In this document: piece by piece, positions 24,558 through 34,222 of the stretch
Layout: the number at the start of each line of letters is the position of its first letter
Position numbering within the stretch: position 1 is the stretch's first letter
DNA from: Sulfuricaulis sp.
Lineage (GTDB): Bacteria; Pseudomonadota; Gammaproteobacteria; Acidiferrobacterales; Sulfurifustaceae
Direction: 5' to 3'
Length of the DNA stretch: 64,000 nucleotides
NCBI RefSeq assembly: GCF_024653915.1
Contig: NZ_JANLGY010000009.1
Location: 1 to 64,000, forward strand
Made by a program: the position numbers and the translations under genes
The notes under the pieces: model-generated
Databases searched by the model: none
What the model was told of the DNA's origin: nothing
What the model saw: the letters and a program-made list of their open reading frames with translations, nothing else

Positions 24558-25733
24558 GTGGGGAAACAAATCACCTTGTCTGTGGTCGATGCGCCCGAAG
24601 GTTTGGCGGGCTTGCGGGAGGAATGGAACCGAATACTGGACGAGTCGCGTGCGCGGAGTATATGCCTGCGTTGGGAATGGCTTCATACCTGGTGGGAAAT
24701 ATTTCACAACAGCGGCATAAAGCCCCATGTGTTGTTGGTGCGGGACGGTGGCAGGCTGGTCGGTCTGGCGCCTTTTTATCTACAGGTTCAGAAAAAACTT
24801 GGCCTGCTCAGGATTCGCACGCTGCGTTTTCTTGGAACCGGCGAACCGGAATGGGAGGAAGTGGCGTCTGAGTATCAGGATATTGTCGCGTTGGATGGTT
24901 ATGAGCAAGACGTTGCGACGGCTGTTTGGCACCATTTGCGCGACAGCAAGTCCTGGGATCAGCTGGTATTCAACGATGTGCTGGATGAGTCGCTGCTTCT
25001 GACAACGTTGCGGCGTATCCTGCTTCGTGAAAAATATTCCGTGGTCGTTGAAAGAGTGGGGATCCGTTACAGTGTCAAAATCCCGCGCTCGTGGCAGGAA
25101 TATATTTCGATTCTGGATGCAGGGGCTGCCAAGCGTTTACCCTACAAGCGGCGCAAGTTTGAGCGCGCGGGCCAGGTTAATTTTCGGAGAATTATTAGTG
25201 TAGGCGAGCTGGATCAGGCCTTTGATGAGTTGATACGCCTGCACGCGAAACGCTGGGCGGCGCGAGGAAGGGAAGGCGTGTTCACCAGCTCGCGCTTTAC
25301 CGATTTTCATCGACGTCTCGCGCGAATTCTGCTTCCACAGGGCATGCTCAACTTATGTTTCCTGTCGCTCGATAATGTGAATATCGCCGCACTTTACAAT
25401 CTCCGTTATGCGGGCACTGAATATTTTTATCAAGGCGGTGCCGATGTCGAGCTGGCTTCCAAACACTCACCTGGCGTGATCGCGCATGTCTATGCCCTCG
25501 AGGCGGCAATTGGGGAAAAACTCGACTGCTATGACTTTATGAAGGGCGGAACCGATTCTTACAAAACAGAATTTGGTTGCCAGGAGAGCCCAATGCAAGA
25601 CATGCGTGTATTTTCCAATAATCTTCGTGGAAGAATCCTGGCTATTGAAGCCTGGACGCGTCGTCGCCTGCGGTCATACAGGAAGAGGCATGCGCGCGTC
25701 ATTGAGACAGAAACTGGCCAGCAAGCGGAATGA
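24558..25733 (+). CDS. FemAB-like GNAT acyltransferase, XrtA/EPS-associated
   Basis: About 391 aa from a GTG start at 24558. The open frame extends upstream into the ATPase gene, but homology begins near VVDAPEGLAGLREEWNRI, so the long version is rejected. It contains a BioF2/Acetyltransf_6 fold: LRWEWLHTWWEIF, LVGLAPFYLQ, RFLGTGEPEWEE, YKRRKFERAGQVNF, HAKRWAARG, YNLRYAGTEYFYQGGADVE and FMKGGTDSYKTEFG. This matches TIGR03019, the FemAB-related family of XrtA loci, probably adding an aminoacyl or acyl group to the polysaccharide or a lipid-linked precursor. The exact start is uncertain because no strong ribosome site was seen. Confidence 0.82.
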   Translation: MGKQITLSVVDAPEGLAGLREEWNRILDESRARSICLRWEWLHTWWEIFHNSGIKPHVLLVRDGGRLVGLAPFYLQVQKKLGLLRIRTLRFLGTGEPEWEEVASEYQDIVALDGYEQDVATAVWHHLRDSKSWDQLVFNDVLDESLLLTTLRRILLREKYSVVVERVGIRYSVKIPRSWQEYISILDAGAAKRLPYKRRKFERAGQVNFRRIISVGELDQAFDELIRLHAKRWAARGREGVFTSSRFTDFHRRLARILLPQGMLNLCFLSLDNVNIAALYNLRYAGTEYFYQGGADVELASKHSPGVIAHVYALEAAIGEKLDCYDFMKGGTDSYKTEFGCQESPMQDMRVFSNNLRGRILAIEAWTRRRLRSYRKRHARVIETETGQQAE

Positions 25734-25831
25734 GGTTGCGGAAGGGCGTGAGGATCGACCGTAAAAGAACTGTGATATGCTGAAATATATATGCATATAT
25801 AAACGAATAATCCGGAATTAAAGTAATTCAA

Positions 25832-25854
25832 AAACATGCTGAGGCATGTTTTTT
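25832..25854 (+). terminator. Intrinsic terminator or attenuator before the deacetylase gene
   Basis: Perfect 8-bp stem AAACATGC (25832-25839)/GCATGTTT (25844-25851) with loop TGAG and a run of T. It lies 99 bp after the FemAB-like stop and 22 bp before the deacetylase ATG. An ATG at 25846 inside the stem is therefore unlikely to be the gene start. It would partly or conditionally separate the first seven EPS genes from the rest. Confidence 0.7.
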
Positions 25855-25875
25855 CAAGTGTTGAGCCTGTCTATT

Positions 25876-26718
25876 ATGAAGAACGCATTTACCATCGACG
25901 TGGAAGACTACTACCAGGTGGAAGCCTTTGCCGGCGTGGTGAACAAAGGTGCCTGGGGAGAATACGAGTCGCGGGTGGTCGAAAATACTCATCGGCTTCT
26001 GGACTTGCTTGATACGTATTCAGTCAAGGGGACCTTCTTTATATTGGGATATGTGGCACAGCATGAACGCGCGCTCGTTCGTGAAATTGCCGACCGCGGC
26101 CACGAGATCGCGTCACACGGGATGAGTCATACGCTGGTATACACCCAGACACCCGAGGTATTCCGCGATGAAACCCGTCGCAGCAAGGCGCTGCTCGAGG
26201 AGATATGCCAGCGTCCGGTCATCGGATACCGCGCCGCGACGTATTCAATCACCCGTAAATCGCTGTGGGCGCTGGATATCCTTCATGAGGAGGGATTCCA
26301 GTATGATTCGAGTATATTTCCCATGCGCCACGACCGATACGGGATTCCCGATGCGCAACCCTACCCGAACCGCCTGCGCACGCCCGCTGGCTACACACTG
26401 GTGGAATTTCCCATCTCCATCTTTCGTTCGGGAGCGGTCAAGCTGCCTGTCGCGGGTGGTGGTTACTTTCGTCTGTTCCCTTATCCTGTCACACGTTGGG
26501 GCCTTTCTCGGATAAACCGGTCCGGACATGAATTTGTGTTCTATCTTCATCCCTGGGAGGTTGATCCAGAGCAGCCCCGTATACAGAACGCCGGGGCCAT
26601 GTCCCGATTCCGGCATTATCTCAACCTGTCGCAGACCCGTCCCCGGCTTGAACGCCTGCTCAGTGATTTTTCCTTCACGACCATGGAGGATGTGCTTCGG
26701 ACTCAGGCCTTGCTGTAG
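25876..26718 (+). CDS. Polysaccharide deacetylase, XrtA-associated (DUF3473 type)
   Basis: A 280-aa NodB-type deacetylase. The metal-site Asp motif is TIDVEDYYQVEAF (residues 6-18), the His pair is in SHGMSH (about 78-83), RAATYSI is the following catalytic loop, and HPWE near 230 supplies the late His. The C-terminal ~70 residues correspond to DUF3473, typical for TIGR03006. There is no signal peptide, so it would act on cytoplasmic or inner-leaflet lipid-linked sugars. ATG 25876 was chosen because the conserved motif starts six residues later and the earlier ATG lies in a terminator stem. Confidence 0.9.
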   Translation: MKNAFTIDVEDYYQVEAFAGVVNKGAWGEYESRVVENTHRLLDLLDTYSVKGTFFILGYVAQHERALVREIADRGHEIASHGMSHTLVYTQTPEVFRDETRRSKALLEEICQRPVIGYRAATYSITRKSLWALDILHEEGFQYDSSIFPMRHDRYGIPDAQPYPNRLRTPAGYTLVEFPISIFRSGAVKLPVAGGGYFRLFPYPVTRWGLSRINRSGHEFVFYLHPWEVDPEQPRIQNAGAMSRFRHYLNLSQTRPRLERLLSDFSFTTMEDVLRTQALL

Positions 26719-26763
26719 GCAGTATCTTGAGAAACCGGTAACCATCTTGTAACGGAGCAGATC

Positions 26764-28239
26764 TTGCCTTCCGATAGCTCGCCGCTGGGGCGATTTTTCA
26801 AGCATTCGACGATATACGCGTTCGGCAACTTGCTGAACCGTATTGCCGCGTTGTTGCTGCTGCCGATATATACCAACTACCTCACCGTCGCTGAATACGG
26901 CGCGCTCGAGCTTTTCTATGTCATTGCTGCAGTAGTGACGGGTTTTCTTTCCGTGGGTATTGCGCACGCTACCCTGCGTTTCTATTTTGAGTATGAATCC
27001 GAGACTGACCGAAATTCGGTAGTGACAACTAACTTGACGGTATCCCTGTTGATCACCATCGCGGGCGTATTGCTGATAGGGCAGTGGCACGAACCACTTG
27101 CCCGTTACGCATTTGGTGGCGCGGAATACAGTCGCGGCGTTCAGATTATTCTCGTTACCCTGGTGCTTGAACTTTCTTCCCAGGTGTCCCTGGCCTATAT
27201 GCGTGCCAAGGAATATTCAAAGCTTTTTGTCGGTATCATGTTTTTCAAGCTTCTCATCCAGCTTGGGGCCAATACGTATTTCGTGGTTTTCCTGGACAAG
27301 GGCGTCGAAGGTGTTTTGACGGGGAATCTGATTGCCGTGGCCTTCGGATGGACCTGTCTCACCGCGTTTGTTCTTTCAAAATGCGGGTACCGATTTGAGT
27401 GGAGCAAGGCCGTGCCCTCTCTTAAATACAGCTTCCCCTTCCTGCTAAGCACGCTCACGGGCCTGACGTCTTCCTTCGCCGACAGAATCCTCATTGATGC
27501 CTTTTTGAGCCTGCAGATACTTGGTATTTATGCGTTGGCTCTCAAGTTTTCAGAGTTGCTGGAAAGCCTGATCGGCGAGCCCTTTAACCGCTCCTACGGA
27601 GCCTTCCGGTTTTCCATCATGAAAGATGGCAATGCAGCCGAGATTCAGGCGCGCATCGTCCGCTATTTGCTGATAGGACTGTGCACTACCGGTCTCGGCA
27701 TCGTTTATTTCGCGAAAGATTTGCTGATTGTCATGTCTGACCCCGCCTATTGGCCTGCCGCCAGTATATTGCCCATCCTGATGGTTGGCGGCCTGCTCAA
27801 GGTGCTGAACTATTCGTTTCAAACCGGCATTCTCTATGAAAAGAAGACGCACCATATCTTTCAGATCGGATTGATCGCTGCCTTTACCAGTGTTGTATCG
27901 AATTTCCTGTTGATCAATTGGCTTGGGCTGATCGGGGCCTGTTTCGCGCAGGTCCTGACCGCCAGCGTGGTACTGATCGTCACCAACCGGATATCCCAGC
28001 GTTATTTCAAGGTTAAGTACGAGTATCGGCAGCTCATGAGAATTGCAGCGGTCACGGTACTTTTTTATCTGCTTTCCGTGCCACTGGATAGTCAGCAGGT
28101 TAGCATGGATTTTCTTGTGAAAATCCTGCTATATGTCGCGTTTATGGCCGTGATGTTTTTTTCAGGAGCCTTGCATGCAACGGAAAAGGCCTGGTTACGG
28201 TCGACATTGATGCGGTTGATCCAGCGTAAAGGCATCTAA
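26764..28239 (+). CDS. Polysaccharide flippase (Wzx/MATE-like)
   Basis: A 491-aa integral membrane protein with about 12-14 transmembrane helices. It starts with the Wzx-type signature (FFKHSTIYAFGNLLNRIAAL, LLPIYTNYLTVAEYGALELF). A TTG start codon at 26764 is supported by CGGAG 7-8 bp upstream. It would move lipid-linked repeat units across the inner membrane. It lies between the deacetylase and the ligase/polymerase gene, consistent with a Wzx/Wzy-dependent route. Confidence 0.88.
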   Translation: MPSDSSPLGRFFKHSTIYAFGNLLNRIAALLLLPIYTNYLTVAEYGALELFYVIAAVVTGFLSVGIAHATLRFYFEYESETDRNSVVTTNLTVSLLITIAGVLLIGQWHEPLARYAFGGAEYSRGVQIILVTLVLELSSQVSLAYMRAKEYSKLFVGIMFFKLLIQLGANTYFVVFLDKGVEGVLTGNLIAVAFGWTCLTAFVLSKCGYRFEWSKAVPSLKYSFPFLLSTLTGLTSSFADRILIDAFLSLQILGIYALALKFSELLESLIGEPFNRSYGAFRFSIMKDGNAAEIQARIVRYLLIGLCTTGLGIVYFAKDLLIVMSDPAYWPAASILPILMVGGLLKVLNYSFQTGILYEKKTHHIFQIGLIAAFTSVVSNFLLINWLGLIGACFAQVLTASVVLIVTNRISQRYFKVKYEYRQLMRIAAVTVLFYLLSVPLDSQQVSMDFLVKILLYVAFMAVMFFSGALHATEKAWLRSTLMRLIQRKGI

Positions 28240-28265
28240 ATCACTAAAGTCACCAGGATACCGTT

Positions 28266-29519
28266 GTGTTGATTATTCTTGTATACCTGACCACGCTCTT
28301 CATTGCCCCCCAGCTCTGGATCGAGCCCTTTGTGGACATGCGCATAGACTATTATGTCTACCCGTTGTGGGCGCTCGCGGTTTTTTTCTCCCGGGAAAAA
28401 AATCCACTTACCCTGACACCCTTGGACAAGTTTTTCCTGCTGATGCTGCTATGGATCGTCCTGTCCATGGCCGTAAACGGGTTCCATGAGCGCAGCACGG
28501 AAATCATCATCAATTACACCAAATGGCTCGTATTGTTCAAGCTGGTTTCCATGACGGTGACATCTGCCGATCGCTTGCGAACGGTGGCACTGATGCTGGT
28601 ATTTTTCGCCCTGGTTCTCGCGGTGGAGGGCATTGAGCACAAGACCGGTGAGTCGGGCCTGGGCTGGGCCGGTCAGACCCTGGGGTGGATTGACCCGGAA
28701 GCCGCGGCCGCGGGTGAACCTGGTCGCACGCGGTGGATCAACATTTTCGATGGTCCCGGTGTATTTTGCGTTGTATACACGGTTGGGTTGCCATTTGTGA
28801 TGCAGTATGTCGTGACGCCGTTTGGTTTCGGTACCAGGCTCCTTGGCATGGGCCTGGTAGGTCTCCTGCTGGTGGCGATCTACTTCACGGGCTCGCGCGG
28901 TGGTTTTCTGACAACGATGGCATTATTCGCGCTCTTCATAGCCGTACGCTACAAGGTTTCGTTGATGAAGATTGCACTTGTGGGAGGCGTCATCGGCGCT
29001 GCTTTCATGCTGGCGCCCAGTCACTTGACGACCCTGGACGATTCGAGCAAGTCCACTAAACACCGCGTCGAGATGTGGATTGAAGGTGTCGAAATGGTGC
29101 AGCACAACCCCCTGTTCGGGATTGGCAAGGGCAACTTTCTCAAGTACACCAGCAAGCTCATCGCCCACAATTCCAGCATCGAAATTATGGGTGAGACCGG
29201 CCTTCCCGGCCTGTTTTTCTGGATTGGTTTGATTTATCTGTCGTTAAAAAACGTGGTGTTTTATGTGCGCGACACCGAGGATGAACGCGACAAGGCCTAT
29301 GCCACGGCTTTGGGGCTCAGTGTGCTTGGGTATATCGCCAGCTCCATGTTTGTCACGCTCGAATATGAAACGTTCTACTTCCTGCTGGGGCTCTGTGCCG
29401 CCCTGGGATTCAGACTGAAGCAGCCAATTGTATTCACGGAAAGGGATTTCTGGGCCATTTCCGGGATGACGGTGGGATGGGGCATACTGATCAAGGCGTT
29501 TGTCATTATTTATGCCTGA
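28266..29519 (+). CDS. O-antigen ligase/polymerase-like membrane protein, XrtA-associated
   Basis: A 417-aa protein with about 10-12 transmembrane helices and GTG start. The Wzy_C/O-ligase core appears in YFTGSRGGFLTTMALFALF and KSTKHRVEMWIEGVEMVQHN, followed by LFGIGKGNFLKYTS and the conserved His in LIAHNSSIEIMGETGLPGLF. The N-terminus (LTTLFIAPQLWIEPFVDMRI) fits the exosortase-A-associated O-ligase family (TIGR03097). It should act as polymerase or ligase in the periplasm on undecaprenyl-linked units. Confidence 0.87.
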   Translation: MLIILVYLTTLFIAPQLWIEPFVDMRIDYYVYPLWALAVFFSREKNPLTLTPLDKFFLLMLLWIVLSMAVNGFHERSTEIIINYTKWLVLFKLVSMTVTSADRLRTVALMLVFFALVLAVEGIEHKTGESGLGWAGQTLGWIDPEAAAAGEPGRTRWINIFDGPGVFCVVYTVGLPFVMQYVVTPFGFGTRLLGMGLVGLLLVAIYFTGSRGGFLTTMALFALFIAVRYKVSLMKIALVGGVIGAAFMLAPSHLTTLDDSSKSTKHRVEMWIEGVEMVQHNPLFGIGKGNFLKYTSKLIAHNSSIEIMGETGLPGLFFWIGLIYLSLKNVVFYVRDTEDERDKAYATALGLSVLGYIASSMFVTLEYETFYFLLGLCAALGFRLKQPIVFTERDFWAISGMTVGWGILIKAFVIIYA

Positions 29520-29561
29520 TTCGAAACTGGTGGCGTACTGGACGGCGCGACAATATCCGAC

Positions 29562-30587
29562 ATGAGAAAGAAGGAATATCTGGCGAAGGCAATGGCAGTG
29601 ACAGGTATGCATGGCCTGTCATCCTTTCTGCGCGAGCTGAAACTCGGCGAGCTTCCGATTCTTGCCTATCATCGTGTTTGCGATATCGAAAACGAAGAGA
29701 AATTCCCGTTCGATCCCGATCTGGTCAGCGCCTCTCCCGCGGCATTTGCCTGGCAGATGAATTACCTCAAAGAGCGATATCATCCCATCACATTTGAATT
29801 TCTCTTGAATGTCCTAGACGACAAGGAGAAACTGCCCCGGCGTCCCGTAATCGTGACCTTCGACGACGGTTACGACGATAATTATGTAAATGCCTTTCCC
29901 GTGCTCCGTTCGCTTGAGATGCCCGCCACCATATTCATCTCTACCGGCTATGTTGGCAGCGGCAAGCCATTCTGGTTTGATCTGGTCGCGCATATTCTTT
30001 ATCACGCTCCCAACGGCACTCTGAATGTTAATGAGCTGGATCTCGCGCTATCTCTGGATTCCGGCGTCGACTCGCGACGTGCAGCAGCAGCTGCCCTTGT
30101 CGCAAAACTTAAGCGCGTCAATAATGCGCAGCGACTGAAATGCCTTGGCTGGCTCGAAAGCGAGTTCGCCGGTGCCATGAAAATCAGCGAATTCCGCCTC
30201 AGCCGTCCGCTTGACTGGAATCAGATCCGTGAAATGAGTGCCGCCGGCATGGAATTTGGCTCGCATACCGTAAGCCACCCCATCCTGTCTCGACTTGATG
30301 CGACGGAACTTCAGCAGGAGCTGACGGAATCAAGGCAGCAGCTTGAGAAGGAATTGGGAAAGGTGGCGCCCGTGCTGGCCTATCCGGTGGGTGGACCCGA
30401 GGAATTCAACGACGCTGTAGTGCGCGCGGCAGTAACGGCAGGCTATCGTCTGGGAGCTTCCTACATGCCCGGGGTAAACCGGCTTGGCAGCATGGACCGG
30501 TTTCGCCTGCGGCGTCAGCATGTCGAGCGCTACGTGTCTAACGCCTATTTTTCTGGCCTGCTAAGCCTGCCGGAAATATTTCATTAA
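29562..30587 (+). CDS. Polysaccharide deacetylase
   Basis: A 341-aa NodB-fold protein without a signal peptide. Motif 1 is VTFDDGYDDNY (about 99-109), motif 2 is GSHTVSHP (~227-234) and the late loop is LAYPVGG (~269-275). An insertion between motifs 1 and 2 (~130-215) is as in the PgaB/IcaB-like long-insert group. It is the last gene of the plus operon. Its stop codon overlaps that of the opposing beta-helix gene within a shared TTAA (30584-30587). Confidence 0.88.
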   Translation: MRKKEYLAKAMAVTGMHGLSSFLRELKLGELPILAYHRVCDIENEEKFPFDPDLVSASPAAFAWQMNYLKERYHPITFEFLLNVLDDKEKLPRRPVIVTFDDGYDDNYVNAFPVLRSLEMPATIFISTGYVGSGKPFWFDLVAHILYHAPNGTLNVNELDLALSLDSGVDSRRAAAAALVAKLKRVNNAQRLKCLGWLESEFAGAMKISEFRLSRPLDWNQIREMSAAGMEFGSHTVSHPILSRLDATELQQELTESRQQLEKELGKVAPVLAYPVGGPEEFNDAVVRAAVTAGYRLGASYMPGVNRLGSMDRFRLRRQHVERYVSNAYFSGLLSLPEIFH

Positions 30588-32191
30588 GGTGTTGTACTGA
30601 TCAGACCGCCGCGGACGCTGCTGGATGATTGTTTCGTTTCTGCTGGTGCGTAGGGGGCTGCCGGCATGGGGTTTCCCATATACTCCCAAATATAATGTGT
30701 CAGTGATCTGGCCTTGCAAAAACCACGTGCCACCCCGGTTTTTTCGCACATCTCTTTCTTGATTCTTTCTTCATTGGGCCAGGGCCAGAGCGGCACTGTG
30801 GTTAGTTTGTTAAAGTCAGGATTGCCGTAGCGCGAACCGTCGACGCCATAACGGTAGAGCACGTTGGCGCCGATATCCCCCCCCCGGTAGCCACTTCCTT
30901 TCAGTTTGGAACCGGGCTCTATGCGAACCAGATATTTCAGCGAGGGAATCTTGCCGTCGGCGCGTGGGTCGCTTGAAAAGCAGCCGGTGGCGCAATCGTT
31001 TTGCCGATAGGCCCCCTGTCCGGCGTTGTACACATTGACATGGCTGAAAGGGTAGCGCGAATTGATGCCATTGCGTGGCGCATCCACCGAAATGACGTTG
31101 CGCAAACTGCCGGACGTCAGTGCCGGTGCAATGCGCACGCCATCGCCGCCCAGCGCCCTTACGGTCAGGTTTTCCAGTTCGTTATTGGTTCCGGCACGGG
31201 AAAGATTGAACCCCAGATGGGCGGCGTCCCAGGCGACGGCATTGGATATATGAATGGTCGGATCGACGACGCCCTCATGATCGGGTTCCATGTAGTAACC
31301 GGTATCGGGCGCGCGCAGCGAAATCGTGCCAAGCCATTCGCTTTGCCCGAATAAATGGGCGCCGCGCGTATGTTGCGCCACGGCGAAATCCGCATAGGGT
31401 TCGTCGCCCGGCGCCAGTATGCGGTCCACCACCATGACGTTCTGCAGGGACACGCTGCTTGAATCGTAGACAGTGATGCCGACGTTGGGGTTGGATTCGC
31501 CGCGGCAGAATTTCTTGTCGCAGCCGTCGCCGCGGACCAGCACACGCCGCCAGACATTGAAGCGTGAGCGGTAATTAATCGCAATAATACGTTCGCCGGA
31601 AGCCCAGATCCACACGTCTTCGATGAGGTTATGCTCGTTGCCGTGTGGGTGATCGTTGGTGCCAATGCTGAACCCTCCATGGAACCCGCAATCCTTGATC
31701 GTGACGTGACTGGTGTTGAAAAGGCTGCCGCCGCCCTCAAAAGTGATGCCCTGGATCTTGATGTGACTGTCCTTGCGGGAGGAGCGGCCGATGAACAGGA
31801 CGCCAACGACGGTTACCTTCCCGGGATTCAGCGCATGGACATATGTCTTCCGTTCGCTGTTTACGCCTGACGGGATCTGCCCCGAACGGGAGCCGCCGAT
31901 GCCTTCGTCATAATCCGTATAACTGATATAACCCGTCCCGGCCGGTTCCGAGTAGACGCCGTCCAGCAGGATCAGCTCGTCGCCGCCGGACATTTTGTCG
32001 AAAGCGTGCGCGAAAGTCTTGAAGGGCTTGTCAGCCGATTTGCCATTGCTCCAGTCGCTTCCGGTGGGGGAAATATAGTAGATCTTCCAGGTGGGCGGTT
32101 CATCTTCTGAAAAAACTGGAGGGGAGCAGGCGATGGTCAGCAGGGCGCTGAAAAACACCAGCCATCGACACAAGCCTGTATGGGAAGCCAT
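30584..32191 (-). CDS. Beta-helix lipoprotein (PL6/chondroitinase-B-like fold)
   Basis: About 535 aa. ATG 32191 gives MASHTGLCRWLVFFSALL with lipobox LTIAC; in-frame starts up to 32239 also exist but precede the signal peptide. The mature protein begins YYISPTGSDWSNGKSADKPF and continues with parallel beta-helix rungs (HIKIQGITFEGGGSLF, NLIEDVWIWASGERIIAINY, ELENLTVRALGGDGVRI). It ends in a conserved tail (LWPWPNEERIKKEMCEKTG, THYIWEYMGNPMPAAPY). It is a paralogue of the 44013-45950 product across nearly its whole length. The fold suggests binding or cleavage/epimerisation of acidic polysaccharide; no catalytic residues could be assigned. Confidence 0.85.
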   Translation of the reverse strand: MASHTGLCRWLVFFSALLTIACSPPVFSEDEPPTWKIYYISPTGSDWSNGKSADKPFKTFAHAFDKMSGGDELILLDGVYSEPAGTGYISYTDYDEGIGGSRSGQIPSGVNSERKTYVHALNPGKVTVVGVLFIGRSSRKDSHIKIQGITFEGGGSLFNTSHVTIKDCGFHGGFSIGTNDHPHGNEHNLIEDVWIWASGERIIAINYRSRFNVWRRVLVRGDGCDKKFCRGESNPNVGITVYDSSSVSLQNVMVVDRILAPGDEPYADFAVAQHTRGAHLFGQSEWLGTISLRAPDTGYYMEPDHEGVVDPTIHISNAVAWDAAHLGFNLSRAGTNNELENLTVRALGGDGVRIAPALTSGSLRNVISVDAPRNGINSRYPFSHVNVYNAGQGAYRQNDCATGCFSSDPRADGKIPSLKYLVRIEPGSKLKGSGYRGGDIGANVLYRYGVDGSRYGNPDFNKLTTVPLWPWPNEERIKKEMCEKTGVARGFCKARSLTHYIWEYMGNPMPAAPYAPAETKQSSSSVRGGLISTTP

Positions 32192-32210
32192 CAATTTCCG
32201 CACAGCCCGA

Positions 32211-32870
32211 TTATATTTCATTGTGACGGCCAAGATCACTGATCCGGGAAAATATCAGGGAACGGCCTTTCAGGGATTCCACTATTCGTGACAGCGATTC
32301 CACGGTGTGCGCATAGTCTTCGTGGAACAGCAGGATATCTCCACCGGTAATATGAAGTGAGTCTATGTACGCTATCAGTGCGGCCGGCTCACGGATATAG
32401 GAATCCCGACTGTCCAGTGACCAGAAAACGAAACGGAATCCATGCCATGCCAGCGCTAAAAAAGATGGTCCCGTGATGTTGCCGTAGGGTGGGCGGAATA
32501 TTTTCTCGATCCGTTTCCCGAGAATATTCTGCAGAACATCCTGGGTCTGTTTCGCTTCCTGGACATAGGCACGCAAGCTTGCATGGCGCGCATCGAGATG
32601 TGAATAGCCGTGGTTGCCGATTTGATGTCCGCGTGCAGCAATTTCCCGAACAAGAGAGGGATGATCCTGCGCAATTTTTCCCTGGATAAAGAATGTGGCG
32701 GTGGCCTTGCCGGCATCGAGAATATCCAGGATTCGTGGCGTGTGTTGCGGGTGCGGCCCATCGTCAAAAGTAAGCGCGATGTCATGTTTCGCGCGCCTTT
32801 GCCTGATCAGCACCAGGCCGGGGAGTAAGGCGGCAAGCCCATGTTTGACCATTCTGCCTGCGCTGATCAT
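32211..32870 (-). CDS. Polysaccharide deacetylase (short NodB type)
   Basis: A 219-aa chitooligosaccharide-deacetylase-like protein: ALTFDDGPHP (about 31-40), IGNHGYSH (~87-94), RPPYG (~128-132) and the late LLFHEDY. All NodB motifs are present, and the catalytic Asp pair and the His pair are intact. A short hydrophobic N-terminal segment (HGLAALLPGLVLI) may be a membrane anchor. Only 2 bp separate it from the CapK-like gene stop, so both are in the leftward operon. Confidence 0.9.
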   Translation of the reverse strand: MISAGRMVKHGLAALLPGLVLIRQRRAKHDIALTFDDGPHPQHTPRILDILDAGKATATFFIQGKIAQDHPSLVREIAARGHQIGNHGYSHLDARHASLRAYVQEAKQTQDVLQNILGKRIEKIFRPPYGNITGPSFLALAWHGFRFVFWSLDSRDSYIREPAALIAYIDSLHITGGDILLFHEDYAHTVESLSRIVESLKGRSLIFSRISDLGRHNEI

Positions 32871-32872
32871 GG

Positions 32873-34222
32873 TCAGATCCGTTCCCGGCTGACGGAGGAA
32901 ATGATGAAACGGCGTTTGCCGGATTCAGACACGGCGATCTCCGGTACGATCTCAAGATGGATCTTGACGCCATCGCCAGTCATTTGCCGGAAGGCGTCAA
33001 CGACATGCTGTCCGACGGTATCGGTGTAATGAGCATCCGGCACGACATAAAGCTTTATCTCATCCAGGGAATCCTGCCGTATTTGATAGGATTTTATTCC
33101 GCGCATGTCGCTCATCAATACGGCGATATTGGGCGTGGTCAGCAGACGGTCGGGAAGCACCAGTACGTCCGCGATCCGGCCTTCGATCCGGGCCAGTCTC
33201 GGCAGCGTGACGCCGCAGGCGCAAGACCTTGCATCGGCCAGTGAACCCAGGTCGCCAATCTCGTAACGGATGAAAGGAAAAACGTGATTTGACAGGTCGG
33301 TAATCAGCACGCGCCCCAACTCGCCGGGCCGACAGGGGCGATTTTCCCTGTCGACAATTTCGATGAACAGGACATCCGCGTGCATATGATAGCCCTGATG
33401 TTCCCGGCATTCGGCGCCCATGTACATCTCGCGACTGCCGTAGTGGTCAAACACCTTGTTGTTGCCGAACACCTCATTGATCAGACCGCGCTGTTCTGGC
33501 TGCAGGGTTTCCGAGCTCGTAATCAATGCGCGCAGAAAATCAAAGGAAGTTCCGGGATGGTGCTTGCGGATGAATTCCGCCAGGGCATGAATGCCGCTGG
33601 CATAGCCCCAAATGCTGGTCGGTTGCCAACGGCAGATGCCTTGAAAGTACTTTTCCAGTAATTCCTCCGTCATGAAGGCAACGGAATAGTCGCGGTAACG
33701 CTGTAGAAAGTAGGTAAGGCGGTGAAGCAGTTTCTGGGCGTTGTTATAGTCGAAGCGCGAGCCCGACATCTGCACGGTACGCTCGCCCAGCGCGACGCCG
33801 GCCCATTCAGCGCTGCGATAAACACTGGCACGGTTCCAGTCCATGCCGCGCTTGTCCCAGTAATAATAAGTGGGTTCGCCAGTGGAGCCGCCGGTGCGGG
33901 CCAGCTCAAAACGTGAGCGTGGCATGTTCCGGCATTGCAATTCCTTGAAATTCTCTTGAATCCGGGCCTTGGTGAGTATCGGGAGCTGCGCCAAATCCTC
34001 GATCCTTTTGAGCGGCAGGGAAGTCTGGCGCAACAGTTTCTGGTAATAATCTGAATGATCACGCGCTTGCCGCAACAGATCGTTGAGCCGCGCCAGCTGC
34101 CAAGACTTGAGTGTGGCCTGATCCCAGCGCTGTGACTGGCGCAGAAAGTGCAGCCGTTCGATGGTGCGTCGACCACGGAGGACATCCAGGCTTCGGAAAA
34201 ATACGTCCTGATACAGGTTCAT
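32873..34222 (-). CDS. CapK/PaaK-like adenylate-forming enzyme
   Basis: A 449-aa member of the phenylacetate-CoA ligase/CapK family. The nucleotide-binding loop is ARTGGSTGEPTYYYWDK (~107-123), and later blocks are FDHYGSREMYMGAECREHQG, GELGRVLITDLSNHVFPFIR, YEIGDLG and RIEGRIADVLVLPDRLL. In capsule and EPS clusters this family probably activates an acyl or acid substituent for transfer to sugars. The start overlaps the stop of the preceding glycosyltransferase by 4 bp. The substrate cannot be read from sequence. Confidence 0.88.
   Translation of the reverse strand: MNLYQDVFFRSLDVLRGRRTIERLHFLRQSQRWDQATLKSWQLARLNDLLRQARDHSDYYQKLLRQTSLPLKRIEDLAQLPILTKARIQENFKELQCRNMPRSRFELARTGGSTGEPTYYYWDKRGMDWNRASVYRSAEWAGVALGERTVQMSGSRFDYNNAQKLLHRLTYFLQRYRDYSVAFMTEELLEKYFQGICRWQPTSIWGYASGIHALAEFIRKHHPGTSFDFLRALITSSETLQPEQRGLINEVFGNNKVFDHYGSREMYMGAECREHQGYHMHADVLFIEIVDRENRPCRPGELGRVLITDLSNHVFPFIRYEIGDLGSLADARSCACGVTLPRLARIEGRIADVLVLPDRLLTTPNIAVLMSDMRGIKSYQIRQDSLDEIKLYVVPDAHYTDTVGQHVVDAFRQMTGDGVKIHLEIVPEIAVSESGKRRFIISSVSRERI

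Noticed and set aside
25846-25875. Earlier ATG for the XrtA-associated deacetylase
   Set aside because: It lies in the 3' arm of a perfect terminator stem, and the conserved TIDVED motif follows the ATG at 25876 more naturally.
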